Origin: Phymatolithon calcareum
Lineage: Eukaryota > Rhodophyta > Florideophyceae > Hapalidiales
Direction of reading: 5' to 3'
Assembly (NCBI GenBank): GCA_977006965.1
Contig: OZ345355.1
Location: 124,001-188,000, forward strand
DNA: 64,000 nucleotides
Under the pieces are notes generated by a model. The model made no database searches. It had not been told where the DNA came from and saw only the letters and a list, made by a program, of their open reading frames with translations. The first letter of the stretch is position 1. Each line of letters starts with the position of its first letter. Of this stretch, positions 31,357 through 43,395 are shown one piece after another. The position numbers and the translations under genes are program-made.

Positions 31357-32041
31357 AATTTTGTCTCAGCGATTCGATTCCTTTCGTGTCGTGTCGAGTC
31401 GTGTCTTTTTTGTTGAGCTGAGCTGAGCTGAGCTCTATATGTATGTTTAGACAGGGAAGGCTATTTTTCAGCGAGAGCGGTAGCCTCAAGTCAGTATTTT
31501 ATGTACTTTTTTGCCTTTCGGTGCAGCCAGCAAAGTGTTGTCGACTGTAGCTGGCCAATTTTTTACAGTACCCTTTACAACCTCCCCGACTCTTAAACTA
31601 AACTGCATTTTTTTGGACAGCCAGCCGAGTGTTGCACGCACGAACTTTTCCACAATGAACGAACCAAATTGAATCAATAGATGCATGCGGAGCTCGTTCT
31701 TGTCGCTAACTAAACTTGCGTGGAGTGAACAAAGTTGAGATTCCGGAGCGATAGAAGATCGTGAGCGAGAGCATGGAAAACTGAGTGTGGAATTTGGCTA
31801 AACGCAGCGCAGATTGGTTCAGAGGTTCGAACGAGGTAATGGTCGGTCGCTTTACAATCACGTGTACGACGTGCAGTGCATTCATGCGTTCTTATGGAAG
31901 CGTGGGCGACTGAGTTGAACATCGGAAGGTACAGTCACCGTCACCGCGGTAGACGCATTAGGACATAATGCGCTCGCTCGCTCGATGCGGAAGTTGCAGA
32001 ATTGGGTGGCGTTGGAGTGAACAAACACAAAGAGGTCACGA

Positions 32042-32104
32042 CTGCCTGCCTGCCTGCTTTGTGTGCTGGGCTAAATGGGTCAACGGCAGGCAGGCAGGCA
32101 GGCA
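32042..32104. repeat. Inverted tetranucleotide repeats
   Basis: ctgcctgcctgcctgc (about 32043-32058) and ggcaggcaggcaggcaggc (about 32086-32103) are complementary and could form a hairpin with a ~28-bp loop. Confidence 0.75.
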
Positions 32105-32240
32105 CCGTCAAGACGGCCAATGACAAGTACAATGATGTTCGGTTTGAAGCAAGGCAGTTGGCATGTTCACTTCCCTAGAAAGGAGTCAAGGCGACGGCCA
32201 TACTTTCGGAGGAGATATAATGATGAAATGTGTACAAGTT

Positions 32241-32310
32241 CAGTTCAGTTCAGTTCAGTTCAGTTCAGTTCAGTTCAGTTCAGTTCAGTTCAGTTCAGTT
32301 CAGTTCAGTT
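32241..32310. repeat. Pentanucleotide microsatellite (CAGTT)14
   Basis: Fourteen perfect tandem copies of cagtt. Interrupted tetra- and hexanucleotide repeats lie within 750 bp (atca near 32630, cagt near 32895, gatgac near 32950-32980). Confidence 0.97.
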
Positions 32311-33519
32311 CTTTTCCGTTTCGTACCGGTATGACTCTTCCGATTGGGTGGTGAACAACCGGAAAAGCAGGTCAAGGTAAACGCGACTCAATTATGCAGA
32401 TATGCGCGGTGGCAGCGCGCGTGGAGAACAAGTTCTGCACACGGATGAAGCGCAGAGAGGCTCAGGTTTGGGCAACGATGAAAGGTGATGGGGCGAACAG
32501 CAGAGGTGGGTGCGTGTTGTGGAATACTGTATGGTGAACAGAGTTACAGTACACGAGCGGTAACAAATGACAAAGAAGCTATGCTCCTTGACGGGAAAGA
32601 GCGGCACAGGGCGGTAACGTAAAGATCAATCAATCAATCAATCGAGGTGTGGCGCATGTTGGGAGACCAAAAGTCGTCCGTGTGACGATGGCAGAACTGT
32701 TGGTTAAAGTCGAAGGTTTGAATGGAAGGGCGGGGGCGGGGGCGGGGGTGTCGGGAAGGTTTCTGCCGTGCTACTGTAGCGAGCCGAGTTTGAGTCACAC
32801 ATGAGCAGACGAGAGTTGATTTCCTTCGTTGTGTTTACGAAAGTTTTGATGCTCATTTGTGGAGCGCCGTGCACGTGACGTCCGTGGAGGAGTCAATCAG
32901 TCAGTCAGTCCGTAACAAGATCACGATGATCACGATGATGATCTCTGTCATCGTCATGATGACGATGACGATGACGATGACAGTGGATTGAAGCACGGGG
33001 AGCAGAAGACATTGTTGAGAGCAGGCCAAGCGCAGCGAATGGGCGACATGAAATGTCAAGTCGCAAGGTGAATGTCGCGTTGGACAGAATTGTGGAGCGT
33101 TAATAGCAAGGCCAGCCAGGGGCGGTACAGTACAACGGCAGCGAACGAGCGTGCATCAACATGATGACGGTGATACAAGCTGTAGGTGTAGGTGTACTGT
33201 AGGGGTAGTTGATGTTTAAATTAGGCAGGTAGGCCGCACTGCTGTGATGACCAAGCCGTGAAATAACGTTAATTACGCCTCTCGTGTTCCATGCCAGAAG
33301 TCACCGACCGCAGTGCATGAATCTTTTTCCTAAGTTGCATGCGACAATAATTCTACAGTACTACAGTACAGTACATTGAGATGAGTAGTATTTTTCTAAT
33401 TCTTAGGAAAATAATTTAATGAATTCCCAATTTTCTTAAATATTTGGAATTTTAAGTTGCATCTCTGTAATCTGGCGTCCATCCAATCAACAACTGACCG
33501 GATGTGGATGGCGATCAAC

Positions 33520-33622
33520 AATGTAAAATAGAGATTACTTGGGAATATCTATCTGTGCACAGGACGTCGTAAGATAGCTGCGTGCATGCTATCATTCCCA
33601 AATAATCTATATTTTACATCTC
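33520..33622. repeat. Long imperfect hairpin
   Basis: tgtaaaatagagattacttg near 33522 pairs with the complement of aataatctatattttaca near 33600, giving roughly 25-bp arms with a few mismatches around a ~50-bp loop. Confidence 0.6.
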
Positions 33623-35383
33623 CCCGTGCTCCTGTATGCTGTATACTGACCTGCATTGCTGTAACTCCAGCATGTATTTTTTGTGGTGTATGATTTTGCA
33701 TGCAATAATTTTGGAAATTTTCAACCACTATTTTCATCCGTGCGTGTTTGAGGTGCAACGTACTGCGTGCGGATCGCCTTAACTATCATAGGCGTGACAG
33801 TCTGCATATACTGTAGTGCATACAGTACAGAAGACAAAACGGAGGAAAGAAAACAAATTTTTTTCTTGCAGGTCTGCTCTGTATCATACTATACAAGGTC
33901 ATTTCTCTACAGTAGTTTGGCTCTGTCATCGGTCCCCAGTTTTTGGTGTTAGACACAGCAGTGAATTATAACGGAATCCGAGAGCTGGCAGATATTGCAA
34001 CTATCATAAGTTAGAATCGCAGAGCAGAGCACAATTGTGATTGTGCTCTCAGTCTTCCATCAATTTCTTTAATCACCGGGTACTGTATGATACTGCACGA
34101 GTCACTGTTGCTTGAGCATGTCAACCAACTTTCTGGAACAATCATTGAACTCATTCCCAAAATCATTATGGTCATCCCCTGCCGCCGAGTCGAAACTGTT
34201 TTCTCTCCAGCAAGTATGCATCATGCACATGATGTTGTTCCATGATGAGGCACCATGCAACTTGGTTAACTGTGCCGCCTTCAAACTTTGGAAAGGCAAC
34301 AAAGTACTGCTACACACTGAGCTGTGACGCATGCATCATTTTGTTTACCGCGTCTCGTGAAGATGAGAATTATTTTATGTTAGCCTTGAGACCAACGGAA
34401 GTGACGCTATGTCAACGACCAGATGATCTGCTCTCGAGGGTCGCCACGCTAACTTGCACACCCGCGTCGATTCCTCCCCATCCTCTCCAGCACAGAAAGA
34501 TTTGCTACTTTCTCGCCATCGCGTGCCCTCTGCGCTTGCGAAATACCAGGGCAGCAAGCAGCAGCAAATGTAATTCAGAATACGCAACCAAACTACAGAA
34601 GTGGCTGACTGACGGTGTGATACTGTAGATGGATAACTGTATCACGGCGACGGGTAAATTACTCAGTCTCCCGCCCGGATAACTCAGCAACTGCATGAAC
34701 CACTGAACGCGCGACGATACGCGTGGTGTAACTGCCGCCGTACCATAGCTGCCACTGTATTTGTGACTGCGCTTGTCTTGGCTGACGCACTCCGCTCCGC
34801 TCTTGTCTGCCCGCCAATGCCAATGATACAGTATGTGGGAGCAGTGCACAATTTGTGCTCTCTCGACTCGCATATTTATTGGACATGGGTCCCCCCAACT
34901 TGTCCTCATCATAGACTGCCCTGCAGGCCGTGCCCTTCAAAACGGGCCATCGCATGTTCGTCGCGACGGGCCGGAAGAAGTGAGGTTCGAATTGAGACTG
35001 CAAAATTACCAATCATTTGAAACGGTCAACTTGCTTACATGGCAAGTCACGCCTTTTTCCGCGTTTCAAACCTTGTCCCATAAAAGGCACGTTACAGATT
35101 TGCTGCACTATTGCAATGCTTCGAATTTTGGCTGGAAACGCACTTTTAGAGTATACAGTGCACTGGTGAAATTTCCCACTATGATCATCGTCGGATACTG
35201 TACTGTAGTTACAGTACTGTACAATCCGCTTCCACATGTGGCTGCAGCCAAAATCGGAGATCGAATCATTCGAACGGACAAATCCAAGGAAAATCCATGT
35301 ACAGCACTGTACTGTATTGAGCAGACGTGTCTCAATGGATTTTATTGCACTGTACATCCCACATTTCTACGGTAGAGTGCACG

Positions 35384-35438
35384 AAGTACAGCAGTCGAGT
35401 GAGCCATCGTGACGATGACTCACTCGACTACTGTACTT
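35384..35438. repeat. 55-bp hairpin with inner stem
   Basis: 20-bp arms (aagtacagcagtcgagtgag and its complement, one mismatch) enclose a second short stem catcgt/acgatg. The outer arm contains the heptamer TACTGTA. Confidence 0.8.
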
Positions 35439-37286
35439 TTTACGTCATTCTTTGGCACTCGCAATCTGTGAAAAATATAGAGAAAAAATGGAGAGGTACA
35501 GTATCGATATACATACAGCAGCCAACTTAACACGAGGTCAATTCCGAAGTTAACAATCACGAAAGGCAGAAGGCAATGAAATAATAGAGCAGTAAAAACA
35601 AAAAATCTTAACAGCCACACCCGACAGAACGCATCAACAACGAATTGGTTGCCGTTTTACAGCGTAACACATGATACATTTCTAAACTGCGCATCACACA
35701 CATCCTGCATCCCAAGGGTCGTACCCGCCACAAAGCTGATGCTGTACGGATTGCTGCAGTATATATAAATTGCTTGAGTGGACTATCCACTCTACAGAAC
35801 TTTTTACTTCCGCTACTCTTGAATTGTCCTAGGTGTCAGTCACTGGGTCCGGGGCCGGCCTCTGGACGTTCGGTCCTGCATCTTCCTGTCTTGTAATGCA
35901 CGCATTAGCGCGCAACACGGGATGCCCTCGAAGTGTTTGGAGTGGCAGAAGAGGGCCGAGAACCGTCATTCGATGTCGACATGCACGCCAGAGATCAACA
36001 ATGGAATTGGCTGCTTGGGCACATACTTTGCATGAACGAGCCAAGTGTTACTCTAGTGTGTCAGACCAACCCCGGTGTCACTCTTAAGCGAAGTGCCCTC
36101 CGAAACGTACAAATAGCTCTTAATATCGCCCAGGATAGAACAGCATGGAGAAAACTTCGATATTCGAAGCACTTCAAACCTCACTTGGAGGAAATGCAGG
36201 ATACAATACAATACGTTCGGTACAAGATCTCGGTGCATTGATTGTCAGGCTCACTTATTGGTTTGTAGCGCACGAAATTTGCGTAATAAATATTTCTCCA
36301 AACACGCGTTCAGGGATTGCGCTACTGCAGTGGATGCACTCTGTCTCGCGCGTTTCTCGATTAGATCGTGCGCTCTGGGGCTTAAAACGGCATTGGTAGT
36401 CGCGGCGAACAAAAAGAACTGCACGAGTGGAATCCGGTTCTTGACGATCGGTGCGTACTTTGCCGTTTTTGCGTCGTCCAATCGGACTAGAATAGATGCT
36501 GTGTGCTTCGTTGTCTGTGGAAGGTTACAGGCCTGTAGCTACGAAGATTTTGTTATGATGCGGCCATTTTGAGGTGTGAGTTCTTGTTTAGCTTCCTTGC
36601 TCTACCTATCCCAATTCTAGCCTCTTAGGCAAGTTCCTCCGTCAGATAGTTAGTGCACTCGATGTTACCTGCGATGTACTTGGATGAACCGACAGATAGA
36701 AAAATGTACACTATGTTTGGAACAGGCTCCATACGAATTGATCGAACATGGAGAAGGTTCGAAGCAATTGAACTGGGAACAATGGGACATGTAAATGACC
36801 CATTTGAAGAAAGTGAATTGAAAGCAAACCACCAGATCTGCCATGATCTTCCATATTTCAACATCAACGAGGCCCCTTATGCTCTTCCGAGGCTCGGTGG
36901 GAAAGTAGACTTCGAAGTAGTCGAAGGCACACTGTATTGATTAGAAACTTCAACGGCGGACGAGAATCAGAATAGTCTCATTGCACTTTTGTAGACGTTG
37001 ATACTTACCAAGCGTGCGCCCAGAAAGGAGCAAAGGTGACACCTAATGAGGTAAGCCATGGTTGCTATTCTAAATTCCTGGCTAAGTATGTACCCCATTA
37101 CGTACTGGCCGAATTGATCGAGTTAGCGTATTGCGTCTCAGGCGTTGGGCTTTTGACATTTTTGACTGAGTACAGTTTCCCCTTAGTTCGTCTGACGGGC
37201 CTTGTGGCGTCAAAGTTTGCAAGAAGTCTGTATCTCTACTTTGTTCAGCATCACCGAAATCATTTGAGATTTTCTTTGTCCCCTTA

Positions 37287-38138
37287 ATTAATGAGGAAAT
37301 TCGCTAAATGGCCACAAAAGTGGTAAAAGTACGCTAAATAGCCACCCCTAGCAAAACCTGCTACTCACCCCTTGCAAAATATACTACCATACTCATCCCA
37401 AACCTAATACTCATCCGTTTCTCAGAGGACTCTATGCGACAGTAAAATTTATTGCGTGCTCTACTCTCTCTGGTTTAGCTCCTCGTCGCAACTATTGATA
37501 GCATCTCTGTCATCGAAGGCGGTGAGGTCGATGATTATGGACTGAGCCGCTTTGTCGATTGTGCTTTCGCTTCGCCTCGACAAGGTTGTGGATGTTGGGC
37601 CTACCGCATGTCTGTGAGAAGTAGCCGTTGTGTCCACACGAGGAGCAGTGACGGGCCCTCATTTCGGACGATAAGTAGGGCTTCTGGCGCTTGCGGTCCG
37701 GCTTAGCCACAAGATCAAACGGCACCAAAACATCCTGTACTAACTGGTCTCGCAACAACTATACATCCCGGAACCAGTGCTTCTTCCACAGGTCGAATGC
37801 GATCTGATGCTGGACCAAGCGCCTAGCAGCGTAAAAAAAGGCGTGCCTTCTCGATTGACGTGTTGTGAGAGATCACGAAGTTAACAACGTCGTCAAAGCT
37901 TGATCCAAACATAGTCGCCCACCTGTAGCACGAGCTCCTTCTTGTCCATGGTTTCAGAGTGAGTAGTGCGGGAGCGTTGTGAGCTGAGTTTGTCAGACGA
38001 ATTCGAGGATGAGAACAAAACTTGGATCAAGGGGAAGTAGCAGAGCTACTTCACTTTTTCCCTCCAAAAAACGCAACTGGCAGAGCTCCACGTAACGGAT
38101 GAGTATTAGTTAACCATTTAGCGAATTTCCTCATTAAT
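37287..38138 (-). mobile_element. TIR element with TTAA flanks and CCHC remnant
   Basis: A perfect 25-bp inverted repeat bounds the segment (37287-37311 and 38114-38138). Read with TTAA as target duplication, the TIR is TGAGGAAATTCGCTAAATGG; TA is an alternative. Near the left end the motif cgctaaat-gccac recurs as a subterminal repeat. The minus strand carries a coding remnant (37510-37758) with a zinc knuckle-like motif C-x2-C-x4-Y-x4-C, His replaced by Tyr. A homologous copy at 55.48-56.49 kb has His at that position. The TTAA target resembles piggyBac, while a GHN-type CCHC near a transposase C-terminus is more usual in MULE elements, so superfamily is open. Non-autonomous at 0.85 kb. Confidence 0.65.
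37510..37758 (-). pseudogene. Zinc-knuckle protein fragment in TIR element
   Basis: 82-codon frame with a basic segment, the Cys-rich motif and a Lys/Arg/His-rich tail (NLVEAKRK). It aligns with the minus strand at 55.55-55.78 kb, including EMRARHC, FSQT and RPNI-NLVEAKRK. Neither copy is intact; the frame continues upstream with stops. Probably the C-terminal part of a transposase or a gag-like protein. Confidence 0.5.
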
Positions 38139-39590
38139 CCTACAGTGCTTTTAGTATTCTTCTAATCCTGTTTGCCTGCTCTGCATCTGTTATCCTTTTC
38201 CCTGCTCGGTCGAGCTTACGAGAATAATATAGCACACTTCGGTTCGACTCATACAGGATCCATGTCCGGTCCTTCTCGTAGTGTACCACTGGGGCAATTG
38301 CGCATGGCACATGCTTCATGAACAGATGGGCAAACACCACTGCACACGCAGGGATGATCAGGATGCATGTATGCATCCAAGGATATAGACTTTTCTCACT
38401 TCGAAAAAAATGACAGAACTGGTCAACAGCGCTCTAACGTTTTGGAATACGTGGCGCGAATGACATCGAAGGCTAATGTTATCACATGCTACTGTACTGT
38501 ACATCGTTTCGAGAGATCTGCAGCAGTTTTCTCCGCTCAATCCAATCAATACCGACATCAACATCTGTTTGATCCTTTATGACGAGCACGCGGACAATCG
38601 TCGTGCTGACTTGACACATTTGGGCTGCACTTGGCTTTCCGGGCGATGCTCGTCCATGCGGAGGATATGTCGAAGCCAGTTCAAGCGTACTGTTTTTCCT
38701 CTGTCGCGATGGAGGCGGCCTTTGCTCTCGTGTGTGCCCGATGACCCATTGCTCGTTTGCCGTAGCGAGGGATTTCCGATGCTCGTGGTCTAAAATATTT
38801 CACCGAGATGCACATCCCCTTGCGGTCACTGACTTTCGCGACACCGCGGAAGCGCCAATCAAACCGGTCAAGACCGTCGCACTTCCGGACGGCTCTCGAG
38901 GTGCGGAAAGAAGGATAGGGAGGAGGACGTTTCGATGGCGGGCGGGAGTGTCTTGCAATGTAATGTGCCCTGCGGGTGCTATGAGGGTTGCATACAACAA
39001 CCCTCTCTTACGCAGTTGTGGCGTTTGAATTTGAAGTCAATTGCGCGACATCTTCCGTTGTATACAAGAAGGCTAAGATTAATTCTCTATCCGATTCTGC
39101 GCCAACCTGACATCAATGCCCCGTGACCGCTGCGTTCTTATCCAGCAAACAAACAATGTTGTCGCGAGATTGACAACTGCGCAGTTGTTGTTGTATTATC
39201 CTTGCGTCACCGCTCAATTGCCGTGGACGTCTCTGCAGTATATACGTGCATGGCCCCTTCTCTGTACTCGAACTGCGGCACTCGTCGTCCCATTTCATTA
39301 GCGGGACCAAGTGAACATCGCATCTTCGCATCGATGACAACAAGAAGTTCAGGCTTATGAGTCTTCTGCCGTCGTGCTCTCCTCATGAGTTGCGATTCTG
39401 GCCCTGACTTTCCGCCTCAAATCATCAATTCAACCGGTCAAGTCATGCACTTGGACGCGACACCAGATCAAGCGAATTTCTCCGAAACACAGTTTTTAAC
39501 ATAGTTGTCGATTCAATAACAATACAGTAAACAAACTTCGCACTCGACAAAATAGCACAACAGCACCACATAAACTACACATCGAAAATG
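38139..39590. other. Intergenic, no gene seen
   Basis: Short open frames only; no domain or repeat structure recognised apart from scattered TACTGTA heptamers. Confidence 0.5.
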
Positions 39591-41020
39591 CTACATCACC
39601 ACGCACGGCGGCCCGAATAAGCGGCAACTCTTCTTAGTCGCCTTCACCTCCGTGTAGCAGCACTTCGCGTCCGGCATTCTAGTCCCACATCCTCGTCCAC
39701 CGCAAACACCACATGCAGCCGGGCAGCACACGTCACGAAACAGGATACCCTTGTCACATCCCAGACCGGGTCCCTGTGGAATGGGGAGTGCCCGCGGTTG
39801 ACTTCCAGGCGGCGAGTATTCGACACCGGACACCACATCGCACCTCGCATCCACGTTTCCGTACGCCGATCGACGGACGTCGAAACAGACGGCGTCTGCG
39901 TCACGTCTGTTCCTAATCTGCGAGCCGATAAACCTTATCTGCGTTTTGACGTCTTTTAGACAGACACCGGCAATGGATGCGTCAATCACAATGCTATTCT
40001 CCGCTGTGAATGACTGCGGTGCCAATTTTCCGATCCGCCCAATGTCACTGCCGAGTTCCAACGCGACACCGCAGTTCCGTGTGTCGATCACCGTGTTTCC
40101 GCGTAATACCACGTTTCTCGCCGCCGTGGATATGCGAATTCCGTGCCGGCCGCTCTTGACGGAACGCGAATTCACTAGTGCGGCGTAGTACGTTTGCGCG
40201 ATGTTGATGCCGTCGCCGCCGTTGCTGTCGGCCACACTGCCGTCCACGGCGAGATGGTATGACCAGCGCGAGCCGAAACCGACAAAGTTAACTGTGGGAC
40301 GATTTGAAAATTGGTTAGAACAAATTATTTGACATGAAGTTCGTCACAAGAGACGCTCACGGGAACAATACACTTACATCCTTTGTCGGGGTTATGTCGC
40401 GAACGAACATTCTTCACCCACACATAGTTCACAAGCTTGAAATTGACACCATGCGGCACGGCCACGTTCGACCTCAGACGCGACTTCTTGCGCGCACCAG
40501 ACACGGTGAAATCCATAAGGGTGACATGTTCCGCCGTGGTAGCGCGCAGAATACCAACACCATCAACGTAGTTGTCGAATGTATCGCCGACCTCCAGCGT
40601 CGTCTGTCCCATTCCAGCACCCAAAAGACATGTTTTCGAAGGGAAAACAATAGGCGAAAGCACTGGATACACTCCACTCTCCAAACGCACCGCACCGCCA
40701 CCGAAGAGACTCATGCTCACCAGCGCGGACGATATAACTCGACCATAATCCTTCGTATCCGGTTCAGGCGGTCCGACTTTGACGGAGAAGTTCTTGCAAA
40801 ACCTCTCGTTGATGGCAACATCAAAGGAACGATTCGAAGTGGCGTACACTTCCGAGAGTGTTTTAGACGTGTCCTGCGCGCGCCAGTCGCGCCACGGACC
40901 GGGAATTGACACGGCGGGCGCAGCAAGCGCGGACAGTAGTAGTAGCATTAGCGCCATGAGTGGATGCAGTGTGAAAAAGCTGGACAAGTTACCGATGTGG
41001 CGGTGGCTGGCTCGCGGCAT
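39591..41020 (-). CDS. Secreted right-handed beta-helix protein B
   Basis: Exons 41020-40378 and 40291-39591 around an 86-nt phase-1 intron (GTAAGT...CACAG) give 447 aa. An internal start at 40957 would give 426 aa and place the hydrophobic signal segment (ALMLLLLSALAAPAVS) at the very N-terminus, which is equally plausible. No clear TATA box helps decide. The protein has the family pattern: GGGAVRLESGVYPV, PSKTCLLGAGMGQTTL, a run of beta-helix rungs through exon 2, and the full eight-Cys C-terminal module with the same spacing as A. Extracellular, likely polysaccharide-interacting; enzymatic class unknown. Both exons continue in frame with the conserved intron site, so the gene looks functional. 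Confidence 0.85.
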
Positions 41021-41781
41021 GAGAGGGAGGGAGGGAACGGGGCGCGTCGACGCGCGAGGAAGGGTAGTGTATTTCAAGCGGTGAAGCGGGAGAGTGGCGG
41101 TGGGGTCTTGGCGGTCAGAGGGACTCGATGTGGCATGCTGCTGCGAGTGACTGTTGGGTTCAAAGCTACAAGCGTATGCACAGGTGAGGAGAGGTGTAGG
41201 TAGGGAGAACAGGAGGCTGGATATGCTTGAACGGGTGGAAGGGGTGTGCGCGCTGATCCGCGGTGTGCTTCAACAAAAGCAATCTCGCGTTCCAAGCATT
41301 TCTCGCATGCAGATGCATGATGACAAGGCAATTTCCAGTTTTCATGAAAACTCCATTGTTTTCAACTTTCTGAACAATACAGTATTGACATTTACTGGAA
41401 GCGTAGAGTACAGTGTACTGTACAACTGTATCCTCTGGTCTTTAAAAACTCAATTAGGGGCTATTTTTGTCGAGACTATGAGAGGGAAGATGCTGTAGTA
41501 CAGTCTCATGGGCCGTCTTCACTTGTTTTTCCCGTGGATTGGTCGAGCGCCGACCCGGTAAGGACGATCTCATAGGCACGGTCAGCATGATGGGACAACA
41601 GTTGAACGGCATATACAGTAGGGAACAAACTTAAATGCCGTCCCTTTCCCGTAAACACGAAGACTAAATTGGGCGTCGAGCAATGTATTCAGTTGTAATT
41701 TTTTCGAAAGCTTCTAAATCGATTTCGTTCAACTTTTCGCAAAAATTGCAACACCATGGTGTGCTCTCTGATCATCCAGGA

Positions 41782-41817
41782 GTACGAGCTGTTCCATCAT
41801 AATGGAACAGCTCGTAC
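41782..41817. repeat. Perfect 16-bp-arm hairpin
   Basis: gtacgagctgttccat / atggaacagctcgtac around the 4-nt loop cata. Confidence 0.9.
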
Positions 41818-42079
41818 ACGGGCGCCTATGCTTCGAAAATAGCAAAAAAAACGCCACGTCGCGTATAGAGAGTGGTCACTAAAATTAGACCTCCAGAAGT
41901 GATTGCCATTGTCAGCAACTTGTCCACGAAGCTTCTATTCGTGTATGCGGACTGTGATTGGCTTTTGCGAAGAGGGAGAAGGACCACTTGTCCTTGTTGT
42001 TTGAAACGATGTGCAGCATGTTTGATTGGGTGATTAATGATCACCCATCAAAAATTGGTGTATCATTTCTCAGCTGCAT

Positions 42080-42160
42080 TTGAGGAATGCATCATGCATG
42101 ATGCATAATTGTCAAACTAGTTGTTACGAACATTTCATATTGTAACAACTAGAAAGTTGC
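42080..42160. repeat. Cluster of inverted repeats
   Basis: A palindrome tgcatcatgcatgatgca near 42091 is followed by ctagttgttac ... gtaacaactag (11-bp arms, ~14-nt loop) near 42117-42153. Confidence 0.7.
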
Positions 42161-43274
42161 TCCAAAATCTATGTTGTCGTTCAACCCCCAAATGATTTAT
42201 CATACGGTGACCCATGTTGCTACTGTACTCTACTGTACTCTAGAGTACAGTACTGTATCGCCAACAGCTCGATTTCGAGCATCATTGAACCGTCGTTCGT
42301 CGCTCTCACAACTCAACCGCACCTCGCAAGCACCCCCAAGCTGCAAAAGGCATCCATGTCAATGACTTCACTGACACGTACTCAAGAGCGCAGGTACCAG
42401 CAGCTCGTTGTACCGGCAGTCTTCTAACGGATTGCTTTCCATTATGTGCGATTGCACGTTAATCTCTCTCATCTCTTTCAGTGTGTCCTATGGATATGGC
42501 CGTCGGCAAGCTACTGTATTGAAGAATTCTTGGCATATACAGTATATCCAAAAAGAAGAAGGGGACCCTTGCAAGTCTTTTTGTCTACAGGCTGCTATGA
42601 TGAATTCGACATGCATTCAAAATCGCAGCGAGACCAGAGCGAGGTGGAAGAAACAGACCTCACAATCATACAGGCAAAGTTCTCTCGGCAACCTGGACAA
42701 TTTGTCCAAATTGTTCAAGGGAATATGTAAGGATTTATTTTAAAAGCTCCCAGCGCCTCACCTAAGAGTAACAGGGATAGATATCGAACGGTTTTCTAAA
42801 GTAGCGTAGTGTAGTCACTCATGACCTCCTTGATTCGTATTTCTCTACTATCAAGTGCACGTGAATGTCACAGACAATCAAGCTATTCGCGGAAGATGAC
42901 TAGAGGAATGACATCAGCGTTTGTCTCTCCCACCGGACAGACTGTCGAGAACATTGAGCAGCTGCGTTTGAGAGTGAGATCCCTCTCATGGTGTGCAGCA
43001 CCCAGTGCACGTCGAAGTACTTCTTCTCGCTTCCGTCGTACTCACAAAAGAAAAAGGCATATTGGACATATCTACTTTCCTCGTATTCCCATTTTTCACA
43101 TTTCCCTAATTTGAGGCTAGCAACGTTTCCATGGTCAAAATTTTCTCTAAACTACCGTATACCCTACGCATTGCAATAAGAGATGCATGTACATCTAGGC
43201 GCATAAGGGAGAGAGGCACCGGCTTTTCCGACAATAATCCTACCATACGGATCATTATGGCAACACACATAAGA

Positions 43275-43395
43275 AGTAGAAAAGTAGATTTACATTTTTA
43301 AATCAGTTATCAACGCATTTGATGACGCTTGGGGCGACTTTTCGAGTGTCAAGAAAATTTGACTTGATTCTGTCTGAGGAAGAGTTTCCTGTGGC
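43275..43395 (-). mobile_element. Retroposon tail, family RP3
   Basis: Similar to 56550-56660. On the minus strand both encode a conserved C-terminal peptide with the core NSSSDRI and a stop codon about 22 residues on, then an A-rich tail ending ctacttttc. Conservation of the peptide frame despite nucleotide changes indicates a former coding 3' end of a non-LTR element, here truncated to its last ~120 bp. No target duplication was found. Confidence 0.45.

Larger units (their letters stand above)
31357..37286. other. Intergenic, repeats and hairpins only
   Basis: No supported gene. It holds a run of simple repeats just downstream of the GT2 gene (31.4-33.0 kb), several hairpins, and a high density of TACTGTA/TACAGTA. 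Plus-strand frames near 35.93-36.24 and 36.65-36.94 kb (about 100 codons each) are unrecognised and could be relics. Confidence 0.5.

Noticed and set aside
31800-31870. Possible tRNA (ggttcga box B-like sequence)
   Set aside because: No A box, no acceptor stem pairing and no anticodon arm could be formed around it. No other tRNA or rRNA candidate was found in the window.
32241-32310. Short regular repeats as possible telomeric tract
   Set aside because: CAGTT pentamers are flanked by ordinary sequence on both sides and do not resemble known telomere repeats.
35933-36241. 102-codon plus frame
   Set aside because: Unrecognised, no promoter or polyadenylation context; noted only in the gap description.
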